DNA of 64,000 nucleotides. Source: Piezodorus guildinii (taxonomy: Eukaryota > Arthropoda > Insecta > Hemiptera > Pentatomidae). The stretch covers positions 111,071,436 through 111,135,435 of the forward strand of contig CM041292.1 of assembly GCA_023052935.1 (NCBI GenBank), in the 5' to 3' direction. This document shows positions 11,065 through 23,133 of the stretch, piece after piece; the first letter of the stretch is position 1; each line of letters opens with the position of its first letter. The notes beneath the pieces were generated by a model. It had not been told where the DNA came from, made no database searches, and saw only the letters and a list, made by a program, of their open reading frames with translations. The position numbers were made by a program, and so were the translations under genes.

Positions 11065-11356
11065 CTTGTTTGTTTGTTTATTTATTTAACGTCACTTTAT
11101 GCAACTATGGCTAATCGGACGATGCTACAGTGGGAGTCCTAAATTTTGCCTATCCAGGTTTTATTAGGATAGGGATCTTTAACGAGTACCTGACATCGCA
11201 CAGGCTCGGGACCACCTTTTAACGTCCCCTCCGAAGGACGGCGTAACTAAGGATTTTTTACTCCCATTAAAAAATCCTAGGACCACCTGCAGGTTTGAAC
11301 CCGTGACCTTTAGCATGAGAGGCTGTTACGCTAGCCACCCAGCCACAAGTGATCCC
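11065..11356 (-). mobile_element. tRNA-derived SINE, full length, with 13-bp target duplication
   Basis: The minus strand reads GGGATCACTTGTGGCTGGGT at its 5' end. It has A-box-like and B-box-like pol III promoter sequence (B box GGTTCAAACC, 'GGTTTGAACC' on plus), a conserved ~200-bp body and an (AAAC)n tail. TTCAGGTTCTACG is repeated perfectly at 11052-11064 and 11357-11369. The copy is 292 bp. Confidence 0.93.
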
Positions 11357-11369
11357 TTCAGGTTCTACG

Positions 11370-12620
11370 TATCTTAAAATATAATACATAAAAGCTTGAA
11401 TTTTTTTCTTCCTCGATTGCTTAGGATATAGAAAATGATACATTATGTGACAAATATAAAATCGTTGAAGATCATAAATTAAACTCGAGTTATCTGTAGT
11501 GAATCGAATTGGAACTTATCATAGACTAACCAGTTTCAAGTCAGATCAATAAATTGCATATCTTAATGCCAGATGCAGATTTATCGTGTAAACAGATCAT
11601 AGTGTATCTGTTAGGGATATATTTTTTCAAGAGGGGGACAGCAACTTTTTTATTATTTTTTTTTAATCTTGATTTTAATCAGCTGCTTGGTCCAGTAGCG
11701 CAGCGATCCTTGACTGCTCAACATTTAATATAATCCGGTTTTTCTAGATGTAAGTTTTTACTTTAAAATTTTAAAACCCTTTTAGTTCTTATCTTCACTG
11801 ATAATTTATTAAAAACTTATCCTTCTTGCTCATTTATATTATTTTTTTATTTAAATAATTAATACTTAAAGACAAAGACGAAAATATGAAATCATTTTTA
11901 TTATTATTTAAAATTCGATTGAATTGAAAGAAAGAAAAAAAAAGCTTTATCTGGGGCATGGTTCCTTAAAAGAAAATTAAAAAAACAAAAAAAGATTAAT
12001 AATTATGATAAATACGTAGAATTATGTTTCAATTATGGAAAGAAAGAAAAAAAGTACAATAATATCTTCATGTAATATGAAAATTAAAAAAAAAAAAACA
12101 CAAAGAAATGAGAATGAAAATAAAGTTTTATTGATTTCCATAATGTTTTCCATTTCCATTACGACCATCGGTGTTAAGAATTGCAGAAACTTTTCACCTC
12201 ACTCTAGTAGACATACTTGATGATGTTATGAATTCGAGGGTAATAAGAAAATAAGAAGGTAAAATTTTTGTGATAGTCGAAGTATATTTCCTGTTAATGA
12301 ATTGCAGAAATCTGTAGGTAGGAAAAAGTTTCTGATCAGCAGTCTCTTTGAAATTAATTAAAATTAAAAACTAGTTTTATGTAGTAAATTATATTCAGCA
12401 CCCATAATATGGATTATTAATTTTTTTTAAAATTTTCTTTGGCTAAATCCATTAGATTATCTATCTAACTGTTACACTTAATCATCAACACGCCTAACAA
12501 ATGGACTATCCAAATTATCCGCTAATTTTTACCATTCCTTTAACAAACTACATATTTATTTTTTAATAAGATCTAAGATTTGTGGTAAGAAAAAATTATC
12601 ACATTTTAAAATGAGTATTA
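11370..12620. other. AT-rich intron, nothing recognised
   Basis: It contains A-rich low-complexity stretches around 11930-12110. The small ORF at 12035-12220 is lysine/asparagine-rich chance sequence. Confidence 0.4.
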
Positions 12621-12639
12621 TTTTATTTATATTTAACCT

Positions 12640-13060
12640 TAATGTATAAAAAAACAAATGATCCCTTGCCCGTTTCCAGAAATAACACAGACGTGCTCTT
12701 GATAGGTAAGAATATGTTGTGATTGTTGAACATTACGGTATCCCGAAAATTGCGCGTCATTGTACATTTCAGATCCCACCACTTACTGCAATACCCTATA
12801 CTTAGCCAATATTGGAACACGCTTATAGCTGAAAATGTTACTCCAAATACTGTATATATTTAACTTAGCTGTCTGTTATTTCTTTCTTTAAAATGATCAT
12901 GTAATGATAAATTATCCGAAATCGTCAAACCCAAATATTTATACTTCCTCACTACCTCTATCTCCTCCCTCTTATATTATATTATATCCTCCCCATTTAT
13001 ATTTTATTTTGGACCTTCTCCATTTTCCTTGACCAAATGTGCTACTCTGAACTTGACTAG
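12640..13060 (-). pseudogene. possible decayed LINE reverse transcriptase tail
   Basis: On the minus strand a stop-laden reading shows a weak resemblance to the region after the RT active site (VAHLVKENG, an YLG-like block, YWLSIGYCSKWWDL). The only longer open stretch is 12623-12820. The assignment is by pattern only and could be wrong. Confidence 0.3.
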
Positions 13061-13439
13061 TCTAAAGAGTAGAATTGTCATTTGTGGTTTTTAGTTAGTA
13101 TGCGGTTCTATAATGAACATGAGATACCCTCACATAAATTGGCACCGTTGAAGTTTCTAAGTTAGCTGGTATCCTTGACCTGGTTTGAGTTCCATTACTT
13201 GGCTAGGGCGTAGGATCTACTGCAGCCTTCGCCCAATACATCAGTAGTCGCTCCTAAACATAACAGAGCTTCATGAATCTTTGAGTTGGCATTCTTGCGT
13301 GACTTCTGCCTTTGTGATTTTCCAACCTGATATCTTTATGGATTCAGACTATTTTATGTTTATATCAGAGAAATTTCTTACAATTTCTAAGAGTAAATGG
13401 TTATAGTACAGAAAATAGTATACATACAATGTACAAAAA

Positions 13440-13453
13440 ATAAGGATGATAAA

Positions 13454-13487
<34 letters not shown>
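13440..13487. repeat. poly(A) tract
   Basis: About 38 adenines in a row, then GAAGAAGAGG. Possibly a retroelement tail; no element body could be assigned upstream. Confidence 0.8.
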
Positions 13488-13489
<2 letters not shown>

Positions 13490-13835
13490 AGAAGAGGAAT
13501 CTCTAAAATTCTATTAGGGTTGAGGAAACCGAAAAAAAAAAAACCCAATTAATTATTCCACGCCGGTTTGGGTAAAATAGATAATTATATCTTGCATTGA
13601 AATTAAGATGTCAGTTGCAGATTCATATGTTGTGCATCTATTTGGGAAGCCAAAAGATGTTGAAAAGATGAGATTTGAATGAGAGAAGAGAAGAAGCATG
13701 AATAACATGAATAGGTAGGGTTATTCCAGAGGGCTGCAGAGCGGATATAGAAGGAGTGATCAAATAATTTAGTTTTATGGGTTCTATATTACTTATTTCG
13801 AAAATGGTCTTGAAATTTACAAATCCAGCCCAGCC

Positions 13836-13838
<3 letters not shown>

Positions 13839-13912
<74 letters not shown>
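13839..13912. repeat. (TA)n microsatellite
   Basis: 74 bases of alternating A and T following CAGCCTTA. Confidence 0.95.
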
Positions 13913-13915
<3 letters not shown>

Positions 13916-15231
13916 ATGAAGAATTACTTGCGATTGCAGGATTCTAGTCTCCGCTATATTCTGGGACTGATTTCTTTCGAGTCCATACTTCTCCAATTGA
14001 AGACAATGGGTCACAGAGCATCGAACCAACCTATGATTTGAAACTTTAAATAATTGAGCGCGGTGTTATTATTTAATATATCAAGAAGAGGTGATAAGAT
14101 AGTATTATACACCATAAATTTAGTTCAGACTTACTATCCGATTTTTCAAAAGGATGGCAGGGATCGTTAGTATAGTGTATCGGAACTAAAAGAGGACCTA
14201 GCAAAGGTGGCCATACCCAAAAACGCCTAAATTTCTATAAACACATCCTGTGGATCCTTCAAGACAAAGCATACAACTTTAGAGTGTCGCAATGAACTCC
14301 GCCATAGCCGGTCCCAAGCCCTGGTTTAAAAAGGAGGGTTGGACCATTTTAAGGTCCATAAAAAAAATCAATGTGCTGGTGAGGTACGTCAACCTGGTAA
14401 GGGAACTCACCTACGGGAAGGAAATCCCTAAAACTTAATGACGGGCAGCAGCGTCACCATTACTTCTTTGGAGCCGAAAACAGCAGTTGGCAGGGTCCTT
14501 GAAGATTATTGTCAGGCGGAGTAGACGTACTACTACAGAACGGCTGATGAACTGCGGAGGGATCTACCCTATGAAAAAAGGGCCGCCGAATTCGGATACA
14601 TCAGACCTAAAGATGCAAATATACCCTTGTATCCAATGGATGACAAGACGAAAGTGATGTTACGCATTTTCTTTCCAAATATGGTAACTATGATTGGACG
14701 AAATAGATTGATACGAGATGCATCTCTTGCAGAATCCCGCTAGGCGAGCAGAGCATCTGGCCCTACCGGAGGGGCCGCGTTAGAGGTACTGGTGGTAACC
14801 TTTCCCCTTGCCACACAGTCAGGGCCAGAGGGTGGAGGGCATTAAGAGTTACTGATGCAGAAAAAACTATCAAGAAGCCACTTAAAATCCTTCAATGGAA
14901 TGCGAGGGCATCCTTAACAAAAAATCATACTAGCAAAAACAAAATGCAAAATGAAGACTTTGACTCATCTGCATCCAGGAGACCTACCTGAACCCCAGTT
15001 TAAGATTCAGCATTAGGGGTCACCAAACTTTTAGAAGACCGCATTGGACAAAATAAGGGAGGGATACTAATAATGATTCGTCATGATTTCCCAGCCCAGG
15101 AAATACCTCCAAATGATCTTCCACGGAACATAGAAAGCGAAATAATAGGCGTTAAAATCCAACTGGAAGACCGCCAACTAAAGGTCTTCAACTGCTACTG
15201 TCCGAATAACAAGGCGCATTCCCTTTAAGCT

Positions 15232-15516
15232 TTGAACATCCCAGAAGAGGACTGTCTTATCGTCGGTGACTTCAACGCACACTATCCAGGATTGGAATAT
15301 GATCATCTTGATGCAAGAGGAGAAGAGGTAGAGACATGGCAAATAGAAAATTCATTACTGCTCCTGAACAGTCCGGAAGATCTTCCCATTTTCTACTCTC
15401 GTACTGGGAAAACGTGCACGACACCCAACCTAGCATTTGCAACGAATAACCTGGCATTCAATGCCACTAGAAGAGAATTATGGATCAGTTCGGCGACAAT
15501 GATCATCGTCCTATAG
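15232..15516 (+). pseudogene. LINE endonuclease fragment
   Basis: CLIVGDFNAHYPGLEYDHLD is the GDFNAH motif of apurinic-like LINE endonucleases, followed by FYSRTGKTCTTPNLAFA, which matches the PD-type active-site region. Upstream, near 15060-15200, further endonuclease sequence (GGILIMIRHDFPAQEI, then VFNCYCPNN) is in a neighbouring reading segment separated by a stop. Confidence 0.8.
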
Positions 15517-15589
15517 CAATCAAAATTGAAATAGGAGCCCAGTTCCCCGGTTTTTCCACTTCCTCGATGGAACTTCAAAAAGGCTAACT

Positions 15590-16515
15590 GGAAATGTTTG
15601 AGGACATCACCAATAAACTTACCGCTAATCTAAAGTCTAACTCTAAAAAAGTTAACCACACGGCTAAACATTTCACTGATGCTATCCTGAAAGCTGCAAA
15701 AGAAAGCATACCTAGAGGGAGCAGGAAAAATTACAAGCCTTACTGGACACCCGAGCTAGACAACCTAGAAAGTGAAGTGTCACAAGCTAGGGAAGTCGTT
15801 GAAAAAGAACCAAGCGAATTAAACAATACAAAATTGAAGGAAACTAAAAGAAGCTACAAAATGCTCTGCAAACTTCTAAGAAAAATGCTTTGAGAGAAAA
15901 GACTGAAGAGCTAAATCTCGATTGAGAAGGTACGAAACTCAGGAAACTGGCGAAAAATTTGGCCGGAGAGAAGTCGAACCAAAATAAAATCACTCTGGAA
16001 TGCGGAAACCGACTTCTAAACCAAAAGGAAGTAGCAGGTCTACTTATAAAACACATACATGGTATAGGAGATCTGAACATATGCCGGAAAAATAAAAAAA
16101 TATGCAGAAACTCTTAAGAACGCATCTTAAAGGAGTCAAACTATTTCCGGGAGAAATGGATGCTCCATTCACCTTAGTCGAACTAAACAATGCACTGAGG
16201 ACTTTGAAATTTAAATGCTCTCCAGGTGAAGATGGAGTAATGAATGAATTTCTGATCAATATAGGGAGGGTAACTAAGACCCAGCTCCTCAAACTATTCA
16301 ACACAAGCTGGAAAATAGATATTTTCCATGACATATGGAAAAGGGGAATCGTCGTTCCATTCTTAAAGGAAGGAAAGACCTCAGGGGATGCAAATAGCTA
16401 TCGCCCAATAACATTACTCAGTTTTACCGGAAAGCTTATGGAACGGATAGTTAACAACAGAATAATGTGGCCCCTAGAACTAAATAAACTCCTCGCGCTG
16501 AACAGCTGCATTTAG
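15590..16515 (+). pseudogene. LINE reverse transcriptase, N-terminal half (frameshifted)
   Basis: Two open segments. 15594-15893 holds the linker (NYKPYWTPELDNLESEV). 16102-16515 holds the RT fingers: FTLVELNNALRTLKFKCSPG, EDGVMNEFLI, FHDIWKRGIVVPFLKEGKTS and NSYRPITLLSFTGKLMERIV. These are the ordered motifs of I/jockey-superfamily RT. A stop after NSCI precedes FRKHRSTEDQ, which continues in another frame. Confidence 0.85.
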
Positions 16516-17600
16516 AAAGCACAGATCCACTGAAGACCAGGTTGCCTTCATCACTCAAGATATTGAGGACAGCTTTCAACGAAAGGAGCACACAGTTGCG
16601 GTTTGGGTTGACTTTGAAAAAGCCTTTGACAAGGTATGGAACGATGGGCTGATGGTCAAGATTGCCAAGATGGGGATAGAAGCCAGAGCTCTCACATGGC
16701 TAAATAACTACTTGAGGAACAGAAAAGGTCGAATTTGCTAAGGTACCCAAAGAACTATAGGAAACGGAGTACCTCAAGGCGGAGTTCTCTCACCAACGTT
16801 ATTTCTCATTTATATAAATGATATCATAGAAGAACTTCCAAGAAATGGGATCACTTGTAGCTGGTGGCTAGCGTAACAGCCTCCCATGCTAAAGGTCACG
16901 GGTTCAAACCCGCAGGTGGTCCTAGGATTTTTTAATGGGAGTAAAAAATCCTTAGTTACGCCGTCCTTCGGAGGGGACGTTAAAAGGTGGTCCCGAGCCT
17001 GTGCGATGTCAGGTACTCGTTAAAGATCCCTTTCCTAATAAAACCTGGATAGGCAAAATTTGCCTAAATTTCCCACTGTAGCATCGTCCGATTAGCCATA
17101 GTAGCATAAAGTGACGTTAAATAAATAAACAAACAAACAAACTTCCAAGAAATGTGAAAGCTTCGCTATATGCATATGATTTAGCCTTCTGGAGCCATGC
17201 CACATCTATACTCGTAGCAAAATACATCCCTAAATGCTATTCATGAATGGACAGAGAAGTGGGCTGTGAAAATAAAAATATCTAAAACTAAATAAACTAT
17301 CTTCAGTCTCTCTCCGAACACCCCAGCAGACTTAAACCTAAACATGATTAGTAAAGAAGATAGTCCAACCTACCTAGGAATGGTTTTAGACCCGCGACTC
17401 ACATGGAAAAACAAATAGAAAAAGCATTGTCAAGGCAAGTAAGAGAACAGCCCTTATATAATTTTCATAGGCTCGAATTGGGGAGCGGATCACCAGACTT
17501 TCAAATCTCTCTACACTGGGTACGTCCGGCCTGTAATCGAGTATGGAATCAGCAGCTGGGGAACTGCAGCGCAATCCAACTTTAATAAAATTAACCTAGC
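16516..17600 (+). pseudogene. LINE reverse transcriptase, palm region, split by a SINE
   Basis: FRKHRSTEDQVAFITQDIED, then VAVWVDFEKAFDKVWNDGL (catalytic VDFEKAFD), GNGVPQGGVLSPTLFLIYIN and DIIEELPRN at about 16847. The SINE follows, then VKASLYAYDLAFWSH, where the YxDD active site reads YAYDLAF, losing the second aspartate. Beyond that, frames shift repeatedly. Confidence 0.85.
16848..17139 (+). mobile_element. tRNA-derived SINE inserted in LINE reverse transcriptase, 15-bp target duplication
   Basis: AACTTCCAAGAAATG is repeated perfectly at 16833-16847 and 17140-17154, and removal of the SINE restores the RT reading (IEELPRN|VKAS). It has the GATCACTTGTAGCTGG head, the B box GGTTCAAACC, and an (AAAC)n tail. 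A small duplication (AATTTGCCTAAATTTCCC) replaces the usual AATTTAGGACTCCC. Confidence 0.95.
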
Positions 17601-17959
17601 AAGAACCAGGGACTCAGGATAATAACCGGAGCAATTAAATCCACTCCAATCAACAAAATGGAGACAACCAGTGGAATGCTATCCATGGAAAACAGAAGAG
17701 ATGCCAAGCCCTTAAATCTGCAAACAAAAGCTAGAAGCATTCCAAGTCATCCGTTACACAATATGACTACAGAAAGAAATCCAAACAGACTCAAACGTAC
17801 CAGCCTACTTCAAAAAATAAATAGCCTAATTTCAGAACACAATTTAACCTCTCTGCAAAATGAACAAACCATAATAGTAAGTAATTCACCTCTATGGAAT
17901 TCCCTTTCTCAACCCCAAATACATCTCACAGTTCCAGAAATCAAGCGAAGGAGCCTCTC

Positions 17960-18215
17960 GAGCTTCAGCTAAGGAGATCTCTCTCATTGAAAATGCTCAA
18001 CGAAAGTTACCCTTCTACCTCATGGACCCGAGTGTACACTGATGGATCAGCTGCGGGTGCTTTTGCGAATGGTGGAGCTGGGGTCCATATAGAATTTCCG
18101 AGCCGAAACACCCTAGACAAAGCCATTCCAACTGGCCATTCCAAGATGCACGAATTTCAAAGCTGTAGGACATGCGATCTTGGAGGGCAACAAAATACTG
18201 ACGGCTCAACATAAA
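17960..18215 (+). pseudogene. LINE RNase H domain
   Basis: RVYTDGSAAGAFANGGAGVH is the first RNase H motif (YTDGSA with the catalytic Asp), followed by IEFPSRNTLDKAIPTGHSKM. The second-motif Glu region is damaged by frameshift (HEFQSCRTCDLGGQQNTDGS). The element ends close downstream. Confidence 0.8.
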
Positions 18216-18239
18216 CGCAGACTCTAAAATAGTCTTTAT

Positions 18240-19480
18240 TAACAGTTATTAATGAATGAATATATACTTTTTATAGGTAAACATTGTGCAATGTCAATTA
18301 CAATTAATATACTTGCTAAGATGTTAATTAAAATTAGATTCTCCTTCTAAACAGTGCATCATAAATATTTCAGATTAGTCTAAATAAAAAATAAGTCACG
18401 AATGCTGATAATGGTGATAAGCGTTTCATGCTAACGACTGAGAATATTGAGGCCAAATATTATCAGATTGTTGGGGATAAAAAAAAGGTCAACTTTATGG
18501 ATCGATTACTGCGGGAGAAAGTACATTATCACGTTATATTATAGTATTTTCAAAGATCGGTTTAAACATACAATATTAATATAACATCATATAAATTACT
18601 ATCATGACAAAAAAAAAAAAAAAAAAAAAGTATATAACCTAGAGCACGTTTCCTGACTCAATTTAAAGACATATTGTTTCGTAGTCCTGACGATGCCCTA
18701 CTCTCGAAAATTTGGTACCAAATAAAAGAAATTTTACTGTGGTTTTCTGTTTCTTACTATTATTTTTTTTTCATTTTATATCTGGTCAGATCCGGTTAAG
18801 ATGGCGGAGCCTAATATTCCGTGAATCTTATTTGCCAGATGATGTCTTACCACATTACTCAATTCCAATTTCTGCTCTTGTATTTCTTTATTTTTTGGCC
18901 GTTTTGCTATTTCTTGTGCTTCTCATATTTTTTCTACGTGTTATTTTGTGAAACTGGTCCATTATAGAACTTTCCACTCTCTCCAAAGTTTTTTTTACAC
19001 ATAGTCATCTGATTCTTCAAATCTTACTTTCACATGCTATATGCAAAATGCTCAGGGGGAAACTATCGCGATCATATTAAATTTTAGATCCGATTTTAGA
19101 TTCATAATGCAAATAACCATGTTCCACAAAAGAGTCTATGATTATTATTATCCTTAAAGCAGAAGAGCCTGATAATGCATTCGACATCACATTGTAATTA
19201 TTATTCCTTTTGCCGCTGCCGCCGAGCGATTGCATGGCCCGGAGGCGTTAAGATGACAATCATGAGCTGAGTCAGGTTCTCCTATAATGGCCCCATTATT
19301 GTCATTCTCTTTTCTTGGAAACTCTATTTGATTATTTATTCTATAATCTATAATCTAAAAACCCTAAATAAATTTAATTATCCCTAGTCTTAAACTGTAA
19401 CTTTATTCATGAGAACTAATAGTGACCATGACGAAAGGAGAACTTATTTAATTTAGGCGCGGAAACTACAAAATTAAAGA
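18240..19480. other. intron sequence with a weak hammerhead-like motif
   Basis: A poly(A) run lies at 18609-18629. CTGACGA at 18687-18693 is followed by CGAAAATTTGGTACC. The rest is AT-rich with no recognised gene. The ORF at 18712-18951 is hydrophobic but has no family resemblance I can name. Confidence 0.4.
18687..18709 (+). ncRNA. weak hammerhead-like core
   Basis: CTGACGA (consensus CUGANGA) at 18687-18693 and GAAA at 18706-18709, separated by 12 bases that do not form a good stem. Probably a decayed relative of the motifs at 504 and 55251, or chance. Confidence 0.2.
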
Positions 19481-19489
19481 CAAGTACGT

Positions 19490-20140
19490 AAGTGAAAACT
19501 GGCATAGAGATAGGTCTTAAAATAAATGCGGCTAAGACGAGATATATACAATGTAGAAATATACGATTAGTTGTAGAAGCTCTGATGACCTTGGTGACAT
19601 TGATATATCAGGATATACGTATGAACACGTAGAGAAATTCAAGTATTTATCTTCTATAATAACTAGAAAAAAAGACGCGGTTAAAGGCGAGAAATGCGTG
19701 TTATTATTATTTTGCAGAATTACTTACCACGCGACTTCTGTCAACAATTTTTAGGATTTATAAAATATTATTATAGCAACGGTTCTATATGGATGTGAAA
19801 CGTGATCGCTTACTTTCAACGATGAACAACGCTTTAAGGTTTTCTAGAGTAAATTACTAGGTAAAATATTTGGTCCAAAGAGAGATTAGGCCATTAGATC
19901 ATATCGGAATTAAGAAACACGTACCCTGTAAATATAATTAATAGCATCGTGTTTGTGTGGCTGACTCAAATGAACGTGTAAAGTTGTTAGGCACAGTAAA
20001 GTACGAATTTCAAAATGCACTGAAACGATTGATCCGAGAAGATGGCCGGGACCGAGCCAAATTATGTCTGATCTCGGGTGCTTGGGCTTGGTAGGTGATC
20101 ATTGGAGGAATCTGTGCAGGCAACATTTGGCGGTATCGGG
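19490..20140 (+). pseudogene. RTE/R4-like LINE, C-terminal RT region
   Basis: With stops and frameshifts: GLEINAAKTRYIQCRN, SGYTYEHVEKFKYLSSIITR (the Y.YLGS.IT motif), ATVLYGCETWSLTFNDEQRF (LYG.ETW motif) and LLGKIFGPKRD (IFGP motif), then RRWPGPSQIMSDLGCLGLVG. This is the standard end of RTE/R4-type RT proteins. No intact ORF remains. Confidence 0.75.
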
Positions 20141-20545
20141 TTTTTATTATAAATCCTATTATTATTAAAGTATTCAAGATTGGCATCAGAAACTAGACTT
20201 CAGCGTGATTGTATGCAGACGAGATAGTTGGGGGATAAATCTATATAGGGATACTCTACTATAATAGACTTTCGCTTTTTGAAGGGCGAGAGGAAGAAAG
20301 ATTTAACAGACTTACCAACTTCAATTAAGACAAACAGGCATAACATAATTGGGGCGTGGCGGCTGAGTGGTTTAGTGTGAGTGGATAATTTGCCTAGCGA
20401 CCAAATATGGCCGGAAACTTAAAACTAAATATTACGAGTTCGCGTCTCGGCGTCGGGAAGCTTTTACATCGGCATTTATTCCCCACCATCACCCCCTTGC
20501 CCGACAAACCCCCTATAGCCTTCTTAGGCGAAGTAGGGGCAAAAG

Positions 20546-20547
<2 letters not shown>

Positions 20548-20608
<61 letters not shown>
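20548..20608. repeat. (TA)n microsatellite
   Basis: About 60 bases of alternating A and T following GCAAAAGAAA. Confidence 0.95.
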
Positions 20609-20611
<3 letters not shown>

Positions 20612-20689
20612 CTAGTAAAGTTTTGTGGTTTATTGTAATCTGAGTTCATGACACAGGGATACACCGTACCTCCCCGATAGGGGATACGA

Positions 20690-20785
20690 CTCTCTTTGGA
20701 TCAAATGGAGATCTCTTTGGACCAAATATTTTACCTAGTAATTTACTCTCGAAAACCTTAAAGCGTTGTTCAACGTCGCTAGATC
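20690..20785 (-). pseudogene. inverted fragment of the same RTE-like LINE
   Basis: Its reverse complement (GTTGAACAACGCTTTAAGGT, TTTC.AGAGTAAATTACTAGG, TAAAATATTTGGTCCAAAGA) is nearly identical to 19820-19890. It is a second, oppositely oriented copy of the RT tail, about 0.8 kb away. Confidence 0.75.
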
Positions 20786-20869
20786 GTTGAGTGAGAGCTT
20801 GAAGGACTCTAGTGAAACAGTTAGTTCACTGATTAGGTTCGTCAAAGAATGTTCTCTGCTCCCGGAACT

Positions 20870-22430
20870 ATAGGAAAAAAAAGAAAGAAAGAAAATAAAT
20901 TATAGTAATAATTAAAAAAAAATAAATAAAGAAAGAAAAAAAAAATGGAATAAATTCTCTAATTCAGAATGTGTCAACAAAATAATAATAATAGAAAAAA
21001 AAAACAATAAAAAAAATAAATTAAAAAAATAGAAGGAAAAATAAATAAATAAAAAGAAGAAAAAAGAGTAAAACAAATTTATTCGGTGCTAATAACCAAG
21101 AGGTTGAGCACCTACTCCAATACCCTAACCCTACTAGTAAAGTTTTTAGTATTTTAAATTTGTCCATTTTATTTCGATTATTTTGGGCAGATGGGACCTA
21201 CAATCTTCAACCTCCTATTTGTGAACGATAGATCAGAACCAGTAGACGACAGAATATCATAACCATGCTTATTATTGACCTATAACAATCTTATTCAATT
21301 AATTTTGTTTTCATAGACATGCGTAACACACAAGTGATTGCTCTACAATGAAGGCGTTAAAATAAAACTTAGTTATGAGTACCTACTGAGCCCGTGATAG
21401 GTCAGGGTATTGCCATGTTTGTCCCGTACCCTGTTGCCATAGAACCGGTTTTTATTTATCCAGCGATAAGAAGGAACGTAATGGTTTGCTGTTGGAGCCC
21501 TACCCAGTGTGCCCAAATCTCCTACTTTACGATAAGGGATGGTTTAGAGGGCACGAACACCGCCATTGGAATTGCAAATACCCAGGGGCAGTGGCCAAGG
21601 CCGGACCAAGGACCTTGCTCCGAGTTCGGTGACACTTATCGACTCCTGCTTTGCATGATAGTTCACCTTTTGTAATTGCATTGTGGTATGTATCTTTGAA
21701 TACGTAATAAGGTGCTTTGATTTTAATATTTATGGGCACCATCTAGAATAATGTTTGGTTGTTGGCTTTTTCATTTGATAAAAAAGTAGTTACGTTTGGA
21801 TAAGTATTTGCATTATGAAATTTCATGAATTCTGATAGATTGAAGTATGAACTAGGCAAAAAATATATATTGGTGTTTGTAGAAGACCTCACGAAACTTA
21901 TTAACACGTCTCGGTCTTTCTCTGGAGCACTTAGCTTATCATTGGTAACAAATTTAAAAATTTTGTTTATTATTCAGTATATGATTTGTTTACTTATTGC
22001 AATGGTGATGTCATACATGTTTTTAAAATATACTTTTACTCTTTTCATCTTCTGTTATTTTAGACTGTCTTTTCCAAGTATTCTTATTCTACCTAATTAA
22101 TTACTTTAAAAGTCTGAAAAACTTAAATAGACCTTGGAATAGACTAAACATTCAAAGAATTAATAAACTTCAGAGAACCATTGGACATGAAATTTGCAAA
22201 AATGTCAAATACTCAAGAAAAATGTCTGTAGGATAAAGGCACCAATTGAGAAGTTGATTTCCAAAAGGTACTATATCCAATTTAGACAATTTGACAGGAA
22301 ACGAAAAAATCTGTCATTTATTTATTATTGGACCAATTTACGTGATTATTTTTTTATTAAAACCAAAGTTGATTTTTAAGTGTGTTGCCAACTCATTTTT
22401 CCAAATTATTGCACTTTTCCGATGACTTTA
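20870..22430. other. intron sequence with A-rich low-complexity and a G+C-rich ORF of unknown nature
   Basis: 20870-21110 is A-rich simple sequence. 21394-21675 is an open frame in a G+C-richer patch (contains NTQGQWPRPDQGPCSEFGD) with no family I recognise; it may be part of a repeat. The ORF at 21825-22100 is AT-rich and hydrophobic and looks like chance. Confidence 0.35.
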
Positions 22431-22434
22431 AACA

Positions 22435-22530
22435 ATATAATATGGATATAGTACTTTTTGGAACGAAACATGGATATAGTACTTTTTGAAAATAATTAAA
22501 AGGGATATGGTTCTTTTTAGAAGAATATAA
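22435..22530 (+). repeat. degenerate short repeats containing GGATATAGTACTTTTTGG
   Basis: Three imperfect units of about 30 bp share (A)TGGATATAGTACTTTTTG. Related units recur at 23565-23725. Confidence 0.65.
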
Positions 22531-23133
22531 CGTGAGGTAAGTTGGTAGCAGTCACTATAAACTTCCTGATACAACATTACCGATAACCAACGTCTTTATA
22601 TCGTTAATTACTAAGTTATGTATATTTCCTTATTCCTCTTCTGAGAAATATCTTTCTTTGTTGGTTAATTACATTGATTATCGATTATTCATAAGGAAAG
22701 TGAATTTCAAAGGACAATTTATTTATGGCACTATAGTAAGGAAGTATGTAATTATGAAGTTTGTTTTGAACTTGTATTTACTATTTGTGTGGTGAATTTT
22801 GCAAATTTAACTATATTATTAACTACGTGTAAACAATATTTAACCATAGAAACTGATAAATAATAACTTTTGAGCTTTTATTTTACATAAAAAAATCGAC
22901 CACTACGTTAGATCATCAGGCACGGATTTTCTTCACATATTTAGCTAATTCCAACTATTTTTTGCATCAAATACCATTATTCTATTAAAATGTGAGTTTC
23001 TGAAAAATTTTAAACCAAATTTATGATGCTGCAAGAAGAAATACTATGAAAAAACTTAATTTAATTGACAACCTAAAAGAACCAAAGCAACGCAACTGAG
23101 TTGTTTCAAATAGCCTAAAAACTGATTATTAGG

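Larger units (their letters stand above)
14150..18230 (+). mobile_element. decayed LINE with endonuclease, reverse transcriptase and RNase H
   Basis: A degenerate but collinear non-LTR retrotransposon. ORF1 remnants appear at about 14290-14430 (MNSAIAGPKPWFKKEGW). The endonuclease begins near 14890 (KPLKILQWNARAS) and continues at 15232-15516. RT spans about 15590-17570. RNase H lies at about 18010-18210. Several frameshifts and stops break it, and a SINE is inserted at 16848-17139. Domain order, with RNase H after RT, fits I- or LOA-type elements better than classical jockey elements. Confidence 0.88.

Noticed and set aside
11140..11330. tRNA gene candidate on the minus strand (B-box-like sequence)
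   Set aside because: The sequence is the tRNA-like head of a SINE with target duplications; it lacks a complete cloverleaf and anticodon arm that I could draw.
13817..14029. ORF with long IYIYIY runs, and similar ORFs at 3293-3478, 20407-20643, 44681-44942
   Set aside because: They are translations of (TA)n microsatellites.
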